Positions 42,938-51,057 of a stretch of 64,000 bases of DNA are shown piece by piece; the stretch's first letter is position 1, and each line of letters starts with the position of its first letter. The stretch lies in NCBI GenBank assembly GCA_900315565.1, contig OMZS01000011.1, positions 124,001-188,000 of the forward strand. Direction: 5' to 3'. The stretch comes from an uncultured Prevotellaceae bacterium. Lineage in GTDB: Bacteria > Bacteroidota > Bacteroidia > Bacteroidales > Bacteroidaceae. Both the position numbers and the translations under genes were made by a program. The notes below the pieces were generated by a model. That model was not told the origin of the DNA. It saw nothing but the letters and a program-made list of their open reading frames with translations, and made no database searches.

Positions 42938-44938
42938 TTAGAATTTCCACCTGAGCTGCATTTCCAGATCGGTCATCGACGAGCGGTCGATTTGTTGCAG
43001 TCCGGTGCCAATGGTGCTTTGGTCGAAATAGTTGGTGGTGGCTATGCGGGCAGTCATGCTGAGGCTGCTGCTGAGAGCAGCCCTTACCATCAGCGCATAG
43101 CGAATGCCGTGGCCAAAGTATGAAGGGAAGGAGAAATTATACGTCATGCCCCGTTCGTAAACAAAGATGCGCGAGTTGTAGTCGTCGGTATGAAAGTAGG
43201 CCATCATGGCATTGATGGCCGTTTTCTTTCCGATGTTTACTTGTGCGCGTTGGCTTACCATCCAACCTTTGCTTTCTCCGCAGAGCGACGCGTCGGCCTG
43301 TGTGCGAAGGCTGAGCATGGGGGTGTCGTAGCCCAATGCCAGCCGGGTACGATGCTCGTTGGTGGTTTCAAGGGCTGTTTTGTCGGCATTGTCGTGCTGT
43401 CGGCGGCGCAAACGGTAGCGCGCGTCCACCGAGAAAGCTGTGCCTTGCCATGCGATGCTCAGCAGATGATCCCACGAATGCGATTCGCGCGAAATGCCGT
43501 ATCGTGCCCACGGGGCATAGGCATAGTCGGTGTAGGCGGTCAGTTGCAGTTGGCGGGTGGGGCGCCAGTCGAGGCCCACGTAAACTCCGCTCTCGTTTTG
43601 CACATGGCCGCCGTCGCTGAAACTGCGCCCCAAGAGTGCGTAGTAGTGGTAGGAATAAAAACGCTGCAGGGCGAGCATCGACAGTTGTTCGTTGAGCATG
43701 AGAGCAAGGCTATTGATGGTGGCTACGGCATGGCTGTCGCCCGTGGCTGTTTCGCCGCTGATGGTCAGCCGTCGGCTGGTGTATGCGTAGTCGGCACTCA
43801 CGTTCCAGAAATTGTTTCCGTGCGCATAATAGCGTCGGTAGAGCGTTGCAGTGTTGGGTTGCAGAGGTTTGTCGAGCCGTGTATAGACTGCACTGGCTCC
43901 CAAGTGCCATCCGTTTTTGTTGAAGCTCAAGTTTCCGCCGGCAGCTGTTTGCGAGCTGTTGTTTTTCTTTTCCAGTTCGGTTTTTGTGCGGTGGTATCCG
44001 GTAGTAACAATGGTGGCTATGGCGCTGCTGTCGGTGGTCAGTGTGGCATCGATGGGTCGGTAGGAAGCAAACAGCGTCAGGTCGATGGCGGGGTGTATGG
44101 CAATGGTGGCAGCAGCACCTTGCAGATAGTCGGCTGCCGAGCGCGAGGCATTGGCTCGCAGCGACTGACGGTGGCGGTTGAGGGTTTGCAGCGTGGCTTG
44201 TTTGCCCAGCAGAAAGTCGGTATTCATCACCAGTCCCATGCCGAAGTTGAGGCGATATTGCCCGAGTGCCAGTGTTTTGATGTTCCCTAGGTTGCGCAGC
44301 ACCATGTAGAAAGCATAGTGGTCGTAGCCCAGGGAATTTTTATTGGCGAAAAAGGGCTCGCCAGCATCTTGAGCCCCCACCAGTCCGGCCTTCACGGCGT
44401 TGCCATAGCTGAACGTGTAGCGCACGTCGTGGCGGTAGGCATAGCCCGCGTAGCCGTCTTTGTCGCCTTGGCGTTGGTAAAACGGAATTTTTGCGGTCAG
44501 CAGCAGGTTGTTTTTGCCATATTTCAGTATGTTGCTGAGGCTTGGAAAACGACGACTGCCACTCTCGCTGCCCACATAGACGAATTGGCTGAGCAGCTGT
44601 CGTTGCTCAGCGTCGATACTCTCAATCATGGCCAGTTCGCCGATGCTTTTCAGTGGGGCATAGTGGTAAAGATAGGCACAGATGTCTTCAATTTGCTGGG
44701 CTGTGAGGAAAGGCAGCTGCTCCAGGTCTTCGCGTGTAGCGTGGTTGATGTCGATGGGGTGTTGGGCCAGCTCGCTCAGCAGTTCGTAGTCGCGTTGAAT
44801 GGTTTCTTCGTCCATGTCGTCGAGTGCGGCCATACGTTCGAGGTATTTTTCCCAGTCGTCAGCTTGTTGGGCAAGCGAGGAAAAAGGGAAAAACCATACA
44901 AGAATTAATAGCAGAAACTGAGCGTTGCGTGTGTTCAT
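42938..44938 (-). CDS. Helix-hairpin-helix protein with outer-membrane beta-barrel-like C-terminus
   Basis: 666 residues. Signal peptide cleaved before Gln (SLA/QQAD). Residues 55-130 hold two ComEA-like HhH motifs (DINHATREDLEQLPFLTAQQ and LKSIGELAMIESIDAEQ). The remaining 530 residues are alternating beta-strands with many aromatic residues, ending LEMQLRWKF, as in outer-membrane barrels. Function unknown; DNA uptake is sometimes suggested for such proteins, with no support here. Confidence 0.8.
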   Translation of the reverse strand: MNTRNAQFLLLILVWFFPFSSLAQQADDWEKYLERMAALDDMDEETIQRDYELLSELAQHPIDINHATREDLEQLPFLTAQQIEDICAYLYHYAPLKSIGELAMIESIDAEQRQLLSQFVYVGSESGSRRFPSLSNILKYGKNNLLLTAKIPFYQRQGDKDGYAGYAYRHDVRYTFSYGNAVKAGLVGAQDAGEPFFANKNSLGYDHYAFYMVLRNLGNIKTLALGQYRLNFGMGLVMNTDFLLGKQATLQTLNRHRQSLRANASRSAADYLQGAAATIAIHPAIDLTLFASYRPIDATLTTDSSAIATIVTTGYHRTKTELEKKNNSSQTAAGGNLSFNKNGWHLGASAVYTRLDKPLQPNTATLYRRYYAHGNNFWNVSADYAYTSRRLTISGETATGDSHAVATINSLALMLNEQLSMLALQRFYSYHYYALLGRSFSDGGHVQNESGVYVGLDWRPTRQLQLTAYTDYAYAPWARYGISRESHSWDHLLSIAWQGTAFSVDARYRLRRRQHDNADKTALETTNEHRTRLALGYDTPMLSLRTQADASLCGESKGWMVSQRAQVNIGKKTAINAMMAYFHTDDYNSRIFVYERGMTYNFSFPSYFGHGIRYALMVRAALSSSLSMTARIATTNYFDQSTIGTGLQQIDRSSMTDLEMQLRWKF

Positions 44939-44965
44939 GGTGTGTGTGATTATAGGTTTTCTCAG

Positions 44966-45007
44966 GTGCTGGGTGTTGGGTGATGGGTGCTAGGTGTTGG
45001 GTGGGCT
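44966..45007. repeat. GTGCTGG-type heptad array at the trmH-like 3' end
   Basis: Six consecutive 7-mers (GTGCTGG, GTGTTGG, GTGATGG, GTGCTAG, GTGTTGG, GTGGGCT). The last codons and stop (44990) of the methyltransferase are formed from the array. Confidence 0.75.
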
Positions 45008-45583
45008 GAGCAGCATTTGGCGTGCAAATTCCCAGACAACGATGCCGGCTGCCACTGATACATTGAGCGAGTGTTTGGTGCCAAACTGGGGAATTTCGAG
45101 GCATCCGTCGCACATATCAACCACTTCCTGATGAACACCTTTCACCTCGTTGCCCAAAACGATGGCCATGCCGGCACTCTCGGCGGCGGGGAGCGCATCG
45201 TCTGACAGTTGAGGCTGCGAAACAGGACGATGGGGAGCAAACAGGTGGAGTGGGGTGGAGCCTTCGGCCTGTTCGACGCTGTAAACAAGGTAGCCCTGCT
45301 CATGTAGCTTGCTGACGGCCTCCTGGGCGGTGGCGTAGTAAGTCCAGCTGACGCTGTCCTCGGCACCGAGCGCCGTTTTGTGGATTTCGGCGCTGGGCGG
45401 TGTGGCGGTGATGCCGCAAAGGCAGATGGCGCTTACGCGGAAAGCGTCGCAGGTGCGAAACACGGAGCCCACGTTATGGAGCGACCGCACATCGTCGAGC
45501 ACCACGACAAGCGGTAGCTTCTGGGCGCGGCGGAACTCTTCCACCGTGAGCCGGTTCATTTCTATGGTTCGGAGTTTTCGCAT
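44990..45583 (-). CDS. TrmH/SpoU family RNA methyltransferase
   Basis: 197 residues of SPOUT fold. Motif 1 VRSLHNVGSVFRTCDAF, motif 2 AIVLGNEVKGV and motif 3 IPQFGTKHSLNVSVAAGIVV, with the knot and SAM site. No separate substrate-binding N-domain, so it is a minimal type; the target (tRNA or rRNA 2'-O) is unknown. The C-terminal PPNT is encoded by the heptad array. Confidence 0.9.
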   Translation of the reverse strand: MRKLRTIEMNRLTVEEFRRAQKLPLVVVLDDVRSLHNVGSVFRTCDAFRVSAICLCGITATPPSAEIHKTALGAEDSVSWTYYATAQEAVSKLHEQGYLVYSVEQAEGSTPLHLFAPHRPVSQPQLSDDALPAAESAGMAIVLGNEVKGVHQEVVDMCDGCLEIPQFGTKHSLNVSVAAGIVVWEFARQMLLSPPNT

Positions 45584-45590
45584 GCTCTAT

Positions 45591-45696
45591 GCTCTTTGAA
45601 CTTTGAACATTGAACTTTGAACATTGGACTTTGAACATTGAACATTGATGATTTGTTTTTCAAATCCCAATTGTCAATTATCAATTATCAATTACT
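45591..45696. repeat. TGAACNT and TTATCAA heptad arrays between trmH-like and sufE
   Basis: TGAACTT/TGAACAT words at about 45596-45650, then TTGTCAA, TTATCAA, TTATCAA at 45670-45693. They fill the gap and touch the sufE stop at 45688. Confidence 0.75.
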
Positions 45697-46113
45697 CTTA
45701 GTGCTGTAGGCGATGGCATACATTCTCATCTGCTTGACCATGGCCAACAGTCCGTTGCTGCGGGTGGGGGAGAGGTGGTCGCGCAGTCCGATGCGGTCGA
45801 TGAAGTAGAGGTCGGCATCGAGAATTTCCTGTGGGGTGCGATTGTTGAACACACGAATGAGCAGCGCCACAATGCCCTTCACGATGAGCGCGTCGCTCTC
45901 AGCAGTAAACTGAATGCGTCCGTCGCTGTAGTCGGCCTGCAGCCACACGCGGCTCTGGCAGCCGTCAATAAGATTGCTCTCGGTTTTGTATTGGTCGTCG
46001 AGTGGCGTCTGTTCGTTTCCCAAGTCGATGAGCAGCTGGTAGCGGTCCATCCAGTCGTCGAAACTGTTGAACTCCTCAATAATCTCGTCTTGTATGTCGT
46101 TGATTGTACTCAT
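45688..46113 (-). CDS. SufE family cysteine desulfurase activator
   Basis: 141 residues. The active Cys is in LIDGCQSRVWLQ, the hallmark of SufE, and ALIVKGIVALLIRVFNNRTP follows as in the family. It takes sulfur from SufS for iron-sulfur cluster assembly. No suf genes are adjacent. Confidence 0.92.
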   Translation of the reverse strand: MSTINDIQDEIIEEFNSFDDWMDRYQLLIDLGNEQTPLDDQYKTESNLIDGCQSRVWLQADYSDGRIQFTAESDALIVKGIVALLIRVFNNRTPQEILDADLYFIDRIGLRDHLSPTRSNGLLAMVKQMRMYAIAYSTKSN

Positions 46114-46135
46114 AATTATTTCTTTGAACTTCTTA

Positions 46136-46193
46136 ATTCATAATTCTTAATGCAAATTTTTAATTTTTAATCTTTAATTTTTAATTTTTTAAT
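46136..46193. repeat. TTTTTAA heptad array between sufE and the U32 gene
   Basis: TTTTTAA, TTTTTAA, TCTTTAA, TTTTTAA, preceded by TAATTC words. It reaches to the U32 stop at 46189. Confidence 0.65.
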
Positions 46194-47469
46194 CTTCCGT
46201 TTCGGTTTCGCTGCTGAGCTTAAAGAGCTTGTCGTTGGGCCGCACCTTGGAGGGTACGGGAATAGAAACGCGCTGATGCTGCTCGGCTGTGGCTACGGGT
46301 TGGCCGTCGTTGTTGTGAATTTCGTCGGCGGTGAGCCAGAGTGCACCGGTGGTAGGGCCGGTGATGAGCAGCCGCTGCCCCAGGCTGAAGGTGCTGGCTT
46401 CGACAGCCACCTCGGCCACGCTCAGGCGCGAGAAATACTTGGTCACTTTGCCCACGAGCTGCTTGCGCTCGGTGGCATTCGAGCCGTAGTTCTTGTTCCA
46501 TTCGCCCAGCCGCTGCCCCAGATAGTAACCGTCCCAGAAACCACGGTTGAAGACGGTGGCCAGCCTGCGGTCCCACTCGTTTTTTTTCTCTTCGCTGAAG
46601 GTGCCGCCGATGACGCTCTGGATGGCCTCGCGGTAACATTCGGTGACGGTGTGAACATATTCGGGTCCTCGGGCGCGGCCTTCAATTTTGAACACCCTCA
46701 CTCCGGCCTTCATCATGCGGTCGATGAATCGGATGGTCTTCAAGTCTTTCGGGCTCATCAGGTATTTGTTGTCCACTTCTATTTGGTTGTCGGTCTCAGC
46801 ATCGGTGAGAATGTACGAACGTCGGCAAATCTGTATGCACTCGCCACGGTTGGCCGAGCGGTTGGCATCGTGCAGGCTCATGTAGCACTTGCCGCTGATG
46901 GCCATGCAAAGCGCGCCATGGCAGAACATTTCGATGCGCACCAGCTCGCCGTGCGGGCCGCGCACCTGCTGCTCGTTAATTTGACGGTAGATGTCGGCCA
47001 CCTGGTCCAGGTTGAGCTCGCGCGCCAGCACCACCACATCGGCAAACTGGGCGTAGAACTTCAGGGCCTCGATGTTCGAGATGTTGAGTTGCGTAGAAAG
47101 GTGAACCTCCAGCCCTATTTGTCGGCAGTAGGTCATTACCGCCACATCGCTGGCAATGACAGCAGTGATGCCAGCCTGGCGCGCCGCATCGCATATCTGG
47201 CGCATGACGGGCAGGTCAGCGCCATAGATGATGGTGTTCACTGTGAGGTAAGACTTGATGCCGTGCTCGGCGCAGGTTTGCGCAATGAAGTGCAAGTCGT
47301 CAATGGTGAAGTGGTTGGCCGAGTGGCTACGCATGTTCAGCTGTCCGATGCCGAAATACACCGAGCCTGCTCCCGCATGGATGGCCGCGGCGAGCGAGTC
47401 GCGCGAGCCGACGGGCGCCATGATTTCAAAATCTTTTTCGCACAGATTGTTCATACTTTCTTGATTCAT
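46189..47469 (-). CDS. U32 family peptidase / tRNA or rRNA hydroxylation-type protein
   Basis: 426 residues. The U32 block EMFCHGALCMAISGKCYMSL with DANRSANRGECIQICRRSY holds four conserved Cys. An N-terminal TIM-barrel starts at FEIMAPVGSRDSLAAAI. Relatives TrhP (YegQ) and RlhA hydroxylate tRNA or 23S rRNA, so RNA modification is at least as likely as peptidase. The -7 box lies at 47474-47481, only 4 bp from the first ATG, so the ATG at 47454 (MNNLCEKDFEIMAP) is the more likely start if the transcript has a leader. Confidence 0.88.
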   Translation of the reverse strand: MNQESMNNLCEKDFEIMAPVGSRDSLAAAIHAGAGSVYFGIGQLNMRSHSANHFTIDDLHFIAQTCAEHGIKSYLTVNTIIYGADLPVMRQICDAARQAGITAVIASDVAVMTYCRQIGLEVHLSTQLNISNIEALKFYAQFADVVVLARELNLDQVADIYRQINEQQVRGPHGELVRIEMFCHGALCMAISGKCYMSLHDANRSANRGECIQICRRSYILTDAETDNQIEVDNKYLMSPKDLKTIRFIDRMMKAGVRVFKIEGRARGPEYVHTVTECYREAIQSVIGGTFSEEKKNEWDRRLATVFNRGFWDGYYLGQRLGEWNKNYGSNATERKQLVGKVTKYFSRLSVAEVAVEASTFSLGQRLLITGPTTGALWLTADEIHNNDGQPVATAEQHQRVSIPVPSKVRPNDKLFKLSSETETED

Positions 47470-47473
47470 GCTG

Positions 47474-47481
47474 CAAAGGTA
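47474..47481 (-). promoter_or_regulatory. -7 box of the U32 gene
   Basis: TACCTTTG on the minus strand, followed closely by ATG. The upstream bases CATTTAAAATGC are shared with the lrp promoter at 61052-61072. Confidence 0.55.
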
Positions 47482-47490
47482 GCATTTTAA

Positions 47491-47521
47491 ATGAAGAATG
47501 AAGAACGAAGAATGAAGAATC
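47491..47521. repeat. GAATGAA heptad array, left of a pair
   Basis: GAATGAA, GAACGAA, GAATGAA, GAAT. An inverted partner lies at 47783-47812, so the two enclose the 21-bp repeat of locus D. Confidence 0.7.
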
Positions 47522-47605
47522 TTTTTCCGCGGTGGTTTTTCCTTGTGATTATTTGTTGTTGTCGCTTATTATTATCCTGTTTCTGAACATTGCAAAATTA
47601 TCTCC

Positions 47606-47740
47606 CGACGTTACTGCAAAATTCTCTAGAGATTTTTGCAGTAACGTCGTGAAATATTTTTCTATTATCGTGTTTTAGAATAATAACGTCGTGAGATACG
47701 TACGAATTTTCTAGATAATTTTGCAGTAACGTCGGGAAAT
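47606..47740. repeat. Double CTAG palindrome with 21-bp CGTG units (locus D)
   Basis: A 44-bp palindrome with one mismatch (47606-47649, centre CTAG 47626-47629) is followed by units at 47648, 47669 and 47690, and then a second CTAG core (47711-47714) exactly 21 bp after the last unit, followed by the inverted end GCAGTAACGTCG. So the block is nearly symmetrical, with a core at both ends. Confidence 0.85.
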
Positions 47741-47782
47741 AATGTAGCGGTGTTGAGCAATAAAAATTGATTGTCGTGCAAA

Positions 47783-47812
47783 AGATTCTTCATTCTTCAT
47801 TCTTCATTTTTC
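47783..47812. repeat. TTCATTC heptad array, right of a pair
   Basis: TTCTTCA, TTCTTCA, TTCTTCA, TTTTTCA. Complementary to 47491-47521. Confidence 0.7.
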
Positions 47813-47823
47813 ATTTTAATAAC

Positions 47824-47831
47824 TACCTTTG
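47824..47831 (+). promoter_or_regulatory. -7 box of the C1 peptidase gene
   Basis: TACCTTTG with the ATG at 47840, eight bases after the box. This predicts a transcript with almost no leader. Confidence 0.5.
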
Positions 47832-47839
47832 CCAGCGTT

Positions 47840-48946
47840 ATGAGGAAAAGTGTTTTTCTGTTGGCGGTTTCTCTGTTGCTTGTGGCGGCTTGCGGGCGCG
47901 ACGGGCAGCAGCAGGGCACGGGCGGTTCGTCTGTGCAAAAACAGCAGTTCACCACCGAGGTGCTGCTGAAAACCACGCCAGTGAAAAACCAAGGAAAAAG
48001 TCCGCTGTGCTGGGTGCATGCTATGCTGGCCACCATCGAGAGCGAGCACCTGATGATGGGCGACTCGGTGAATTTGTCGCCCGACTTCATCGCGCGCCAT
48101 ACGCTGAGCGAGCTGGCCGACAGATATTATATGAAGGGCGAGGCAGGCAAACCGTCGCTCCGCGGCATGGCTACTATGCTGCTCAACCGCCTTCAGCGCT
48201 ACGGCGTGCTGGCCTACGACACTTACCATGCCACCGACGAGACCAACTACAATGTGCTGCTGCGCAAGCTTACCAAAACCGTAGGTGCTGCGCGTGCACG
48301 GCAGGAAGGGTTGGCTGAGTGCCGCAAACGGGTGGAGCGTCTGCTCGACGATGCCATCCGTCCTGTGCCCCGCTATCAGTTTATGTTTGGTGCCGAATAC
48401 ACCACGCAGGAGTTTGCTCACAGTGTCTGCCGCCAGGATGAGTACGAGGCGCTCACCAGTTTCAGCCATCATCCTTTTGGCGAGTGGTTCGAGCTTGAGT
48501 TGACAGACAATCGCGACGGCGACAAGTTTCTCAATGTCCCCATAGGCCAGCTTCTGCGCCGCGTAGTGAAGGCCTTGCGCGGCGGCCATGCCGTCTGCTG
48601 GGAGGGTGATGTGAGTGAGCCCGGCTTCAGCTTTGCCCGTGGCCTGGCGGTGTTGCCATCGGAGAGGTCGGGTAGGCATGCGGTCAAAGACTCGCTCTCG
48701 GCTGCCCGATTCTCACAGGCCAACGACCTTCAGCAGCAGCGCCAGCGCATGTTCGAGCGTTTTCAGACCACCGACGACCACTGCATGGCCCTTGTGGGCA
48801 TTGCCCGCGACACGGCTGGAAATCCGTATTTTGTCTGCAAAAACTCGTGGGGCACCGACAACCCCTACGGTGGCATGATGTATATGTCGTTTGACTATTT
48901 TCTGCTAAAAACCATCTGTGTGGTGCTGCCCTGCGAGGCTCAGTAA
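47840..48946 (+). CDS. C1 (papain-like) cysteine peptidase, lipoprotein
   Basis: 368 residues from MRKSVFLLAVSLLLVAACG, a lipoprotein signal (Cys19); a longer frame upstream consists of repeat words and is not a credible start. The papain-family residues are Gln and Cys in VKNQGKSPLCWVHAML, His in DDHCMALVGIA and Asn in VCKNSWGTDNPYGG. It is of the bleomycin hydrolase/aminopeptidase C type common in gut Bacteroidetes, but with an unusual SPLC in place of GSC before the nucleophile. Periplasmic or surface peptidase. A 133-residue gene follows. Confidence 0.87.
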   Translation: MRKSVFLLAVSLLLVAACGRDGQQQGTGGSSVQKQQFTTEVLLKTTPVKNQGKSPLCWVHAMLATIESEHLMMGDSVNLSPDFIARHTLSELADRYYMKGEAGKPSLRGMATMLLNRLQRYGVLAYDTYHATDETNYNVLLRKLTKTVGAARARQEGLAECRKRVERLLDDAIRPVPRYQFMFGAEYTTQEFAHSVCRQDEYEALTSFSHHPFGEWFELELTDNRDGDKFLNVPIGQLLRRVVKALRGGHAVCWEGDVSEPGFSFARGLAVLPSERSGRHAVKDSLSAARFSQANDLQQQRQRMFERFQTTDDHCMALVGIARDTAGNPYFVCKNSWGTDNPYGGMMYMSFDYFLLKTICVVLPCEAQ

Positions 48947-48972
48947 TAAACAAATGAAATAACGTAAGAAAT

Positions 48973-49374
48973 ATGATTGAACAAGACTATATACTGCGCC
49001 TGATGCGCGAGTTTTTCGAGGCTCTGGAACTGCTGCTTCGGAGCAGAAAGAGTGTGGAAATAAAAATAGAAAAGTTACAACAACTTTACGAGCAATATGT
49101 CGGGCCGGCCGACTTCTATCATGCTGCTCCGATGGAAGAGGTGATGGCCTCGTTTGAGCGTTTCAAACCCGAGGAGCGGCTCTACAAAATGGAGATGCTG
49201 GCCGAGCTTTATTTTGTGGATGCCGACTGGCATACTGGACCCGCACGCGACGAGCTGATGCAACGTGCGCTGACCATGTTCCGCTTTGTTGACCGGCACG
49301 GAAAAACATACTCCATGGACCGCCTGAAGAAAATTTCGCAGCTCGAAAAACAACTGGCCAACGGAAAACCGTAG
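48973..49374 (+). CDS. Hypothetical protein, 133 residues
   Basis: Not recognised with confidence; the helical start IEQDYILRLMREFFEALELL recalls DUF6483. Helical throughout, charged, without signal or membrane segment. 26 bp downstream of the C1 peptidase gene, probably in its transcript. Confidence 0.6.
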   Translation: MIEQDYILRLMREFFEALELLLRSRKSVEIKIEKLQQLYEQYVGPADFYHAAPMEEVMASFERFKPEERLYKMEMLAELYFVDADWHTGPARDELMQRALTMFRFVDRHGKTYSMDRLKKISQLEKQLANGKP

Positions 49375-49534
49375 AAGCCGGAATCGGCTTGTTCAGCATG
49401 TAAATGAATCATTTGCACAACGGCTGCGCAGAAATACCAGCTATAGGCGAAAAAAACTTCACGGTATTCCGTGATTTAAACGTTTTGAAACGCTTTTTAA
49501 GTCTTTTGCAAGAGAATTTTCTTGTTTTTTTTCC

Positions 49535-49542
49535 TACCTTTG
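49535..49542 (+). promoter_or_regulatory. -7 box of the LuxR-type gene
   Basis: TACCTTTG, 43 bp before the ATG at 49585. The -33 box is not clear. Confidence 0.5.
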
Positions 49543-49584
49543 CGCAGCTGAGAACAACCGATAACAACAACTATCTGTCATTTT

Positions 49585-49836
49585 ATGGAGCATAACCGAT
49601 TATCCCCAGACCAAGGAGGCTCTCCCAAAGACCAGCCGTCTGACAGAGAGATTGATATCCTTAAGGCCATGGCCGAAGGATATACTTCAAAGGAGATAGC
49701 AGAGCAGCTGTTCATCTCGGAAAACACTGTGGAGGCTCACCGTAAGAGCCTTTTCTACAAACTAGGTGCCCGTAATGTTGCTAATTTGATTTACAAGGCC
49801 ATTGAAATGGGGTATATTAAATTAAAAAACAAATAG
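49585..49836 (+). CDS. Stand-alone LuxR-type HTH protein
   Basis: 83 residues, almost only the DNA-binding domain: EIDILKAMAEGYTSKEIAEQ, LFISENTVEAHRKSLFYKLG, then ARNVANLIYKAIEMGYIKL. The receiver or sensor part normally at the N-terminus is missing and no frame upstream would encode it. It may bind DNA as a dimer and act on neighbouring glycan genes; this is only position-based. Confidence 0.85.
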   Translation: MEHNRLSPDQGGSPKDQPSDREIDILKAMAEGYTSKEIAEQLFISENTVEAHRKSLFYKLGARNVANLIYKAIEMGYIKLKNK

Positions 49837-49932
49837 GACTTTGTTTGACAAAATGATGAGTTTGCCATACCTGAAAACCAAATTCATCGTAGGGGGTGTC
49901 ATTAGTGGCACCTCCATTTTTTTGCCGTTTTC

Positions 49933-49963
49933 TTGCTGATTCTGTGGGAAATGATTAATTTTG
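49933..49963 (+). promoter_or_regulatory. Promoter of the GT2 gene
   Basis: TTG (49933-49935), 20 bp, TAATTTTG (49956-49963). Transcription from about 49970 excludes the upstream Met codons and sets the start at 49981. Confidence 0.75.
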
Positions 49964-49980
49964 CGGCGCAAAAACCAAAA

Positions 49981-50985
49981 ATGAACGTAAAACCTCAAGT
50001 AAGCATCATTGTTCCTGTCTTCAACGGGGAGAAGTATCTTAGCCAGTGCATCGATTCGGTGCTGGCGCAACGTTATACCGACTGGGAAATGCTGCTCGTT
50101 GACGACGGCAGTACCGATGGAGCGGCCGCTCTTTGCGACAACTATGCTGCCGACCCGCGCATCGTGGTGGTTCACCAGCCCAATAGCGGAGCCGCCGCCG
50201 CACGCAACAAAGGCATTTCCATGGCCCGTGGCGAGTGGGTGGCCTTTGTAGATAGCGACGACTGGGTGGAGCCCGACATGCTTAGGTCGATGGTTGACAT
50301 GGCCCAGCGCAACGATGCCGACGTGGTGGTGTGTGGCTATGTTGAAGAGTATGTAAACCGTCAGAAACGTGTTGCTTACTGCGAACAAGAAACTGTGCTC
50401 GACTCTGCCGACGGGCTGAAGATGCTGCTCGAGGGCAAGATAGGCAGTTACTTCTACACCATGCTGTTCAGAAAAGCTGTGATGCAGGAGCCGGTATTCG
50501 CACTCAAGGTGTTTGAGGACCATGCCACCTTGTTTAAGTGGGTGGCAAAGGCACGGCGCATAGTGATTTCGCCACGCGCATTCTACCACTACCGTCAGGC
50601 CGGCGACAGCCTTATACACTCTAATAGCCACGAGGCCAGCCGCGACTTTTTTCTTGCTCTTAAAGAGCGTTACTACTACATAGAGCAGCACCATCTGCTG
50701 CCCGGCTGGAAAAGTGAGAACCGCCATCTCTACCTGAGCGGCTGCATAAAATATGCCAAGGACTTGGCCCGTATGGACAATTATGGTCCGGAGCAGCGGC
50801 AGATGATCAGCGAGGTGAGAGACGAGTTGCGCAAGTTTTTGCCAGTAGGGTGGGGCGAGCTGAGCATAAAAAACTGCATCCGCCTAAAATTGCTCATGGC
50901 GAATGCAGATATTTTTGTGCGTTTGCTCAGATGCTCGTCGGTTTTCGCTTTAGGAAAGCGGCACAAAGAGCAGGGAATGTACTGA
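49981..50985 (+). CDS. Glycosyltransferase family 2
   Basis: 334 residues. GT-A fold: VSIIVPVFNGEKYLSQCIDS, LVDDGSTDGAAALCDNYA and the metal site FVDSDDWVEPDM. It adds a sugar to a surface glycan, product unknown. Start chosen by the promoter. Faces the glycosyltransferase genes on the minus strand. Confidence 0.92.
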   Translation: MNVKPQVSIIVPVFNGEKYLSQCIDSVLAQRYTDWEMLLVDDGSTDGAAALCDNYAADPRIVVVHQPNSGAAAARNKGISMARGEWVAFVDSDDWVEPDMLRSMVDMAQRNDADVVVCGYVEEYVNRQKRVAYCEQETVLDSADGLKMLLEGKIGSYFYTMLFRKAVMQEPVFALKVFEDHATLFKWVAKARRIVISPRAFYHYRQAGDSLIHSNSHEASRDFFLALKERYYYIEQHHLLPGWKSENRHLYLSGCIKYAKDLARMDNYGPEQRQMISEVRDELRKFLPVGWGELSIKNCIRLKLLMANADIFVRLLRCSSVFALGKRHKEQGMY

Positions 50986-50987
50986 TA

Positions 50988-51025
50988 ATTGCCAATTGAC
51001 AATTGATAATTGACAATTGGCAATT
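50988..51025. repeat. TGACAAT heptad array
   Basis: TGCCAAT, TGACAAT, TGATAAT, TGACAAT, TGGCAAT, TG. Partly self-complementary; lies between convergent GT2 and GT11 genes and could act as a terminator. Confidence 0.75.
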
Positions 51026-51057
51026 GTGAAATCTGCGTAATCTGAGTGACAAAGTTC

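Noticed and set aside
47771-47839. Upstream extension of the C1 peptidase
   Set aside because: The codons are heptad words, precede the promoter box and would destroy the lipoprotein signal.
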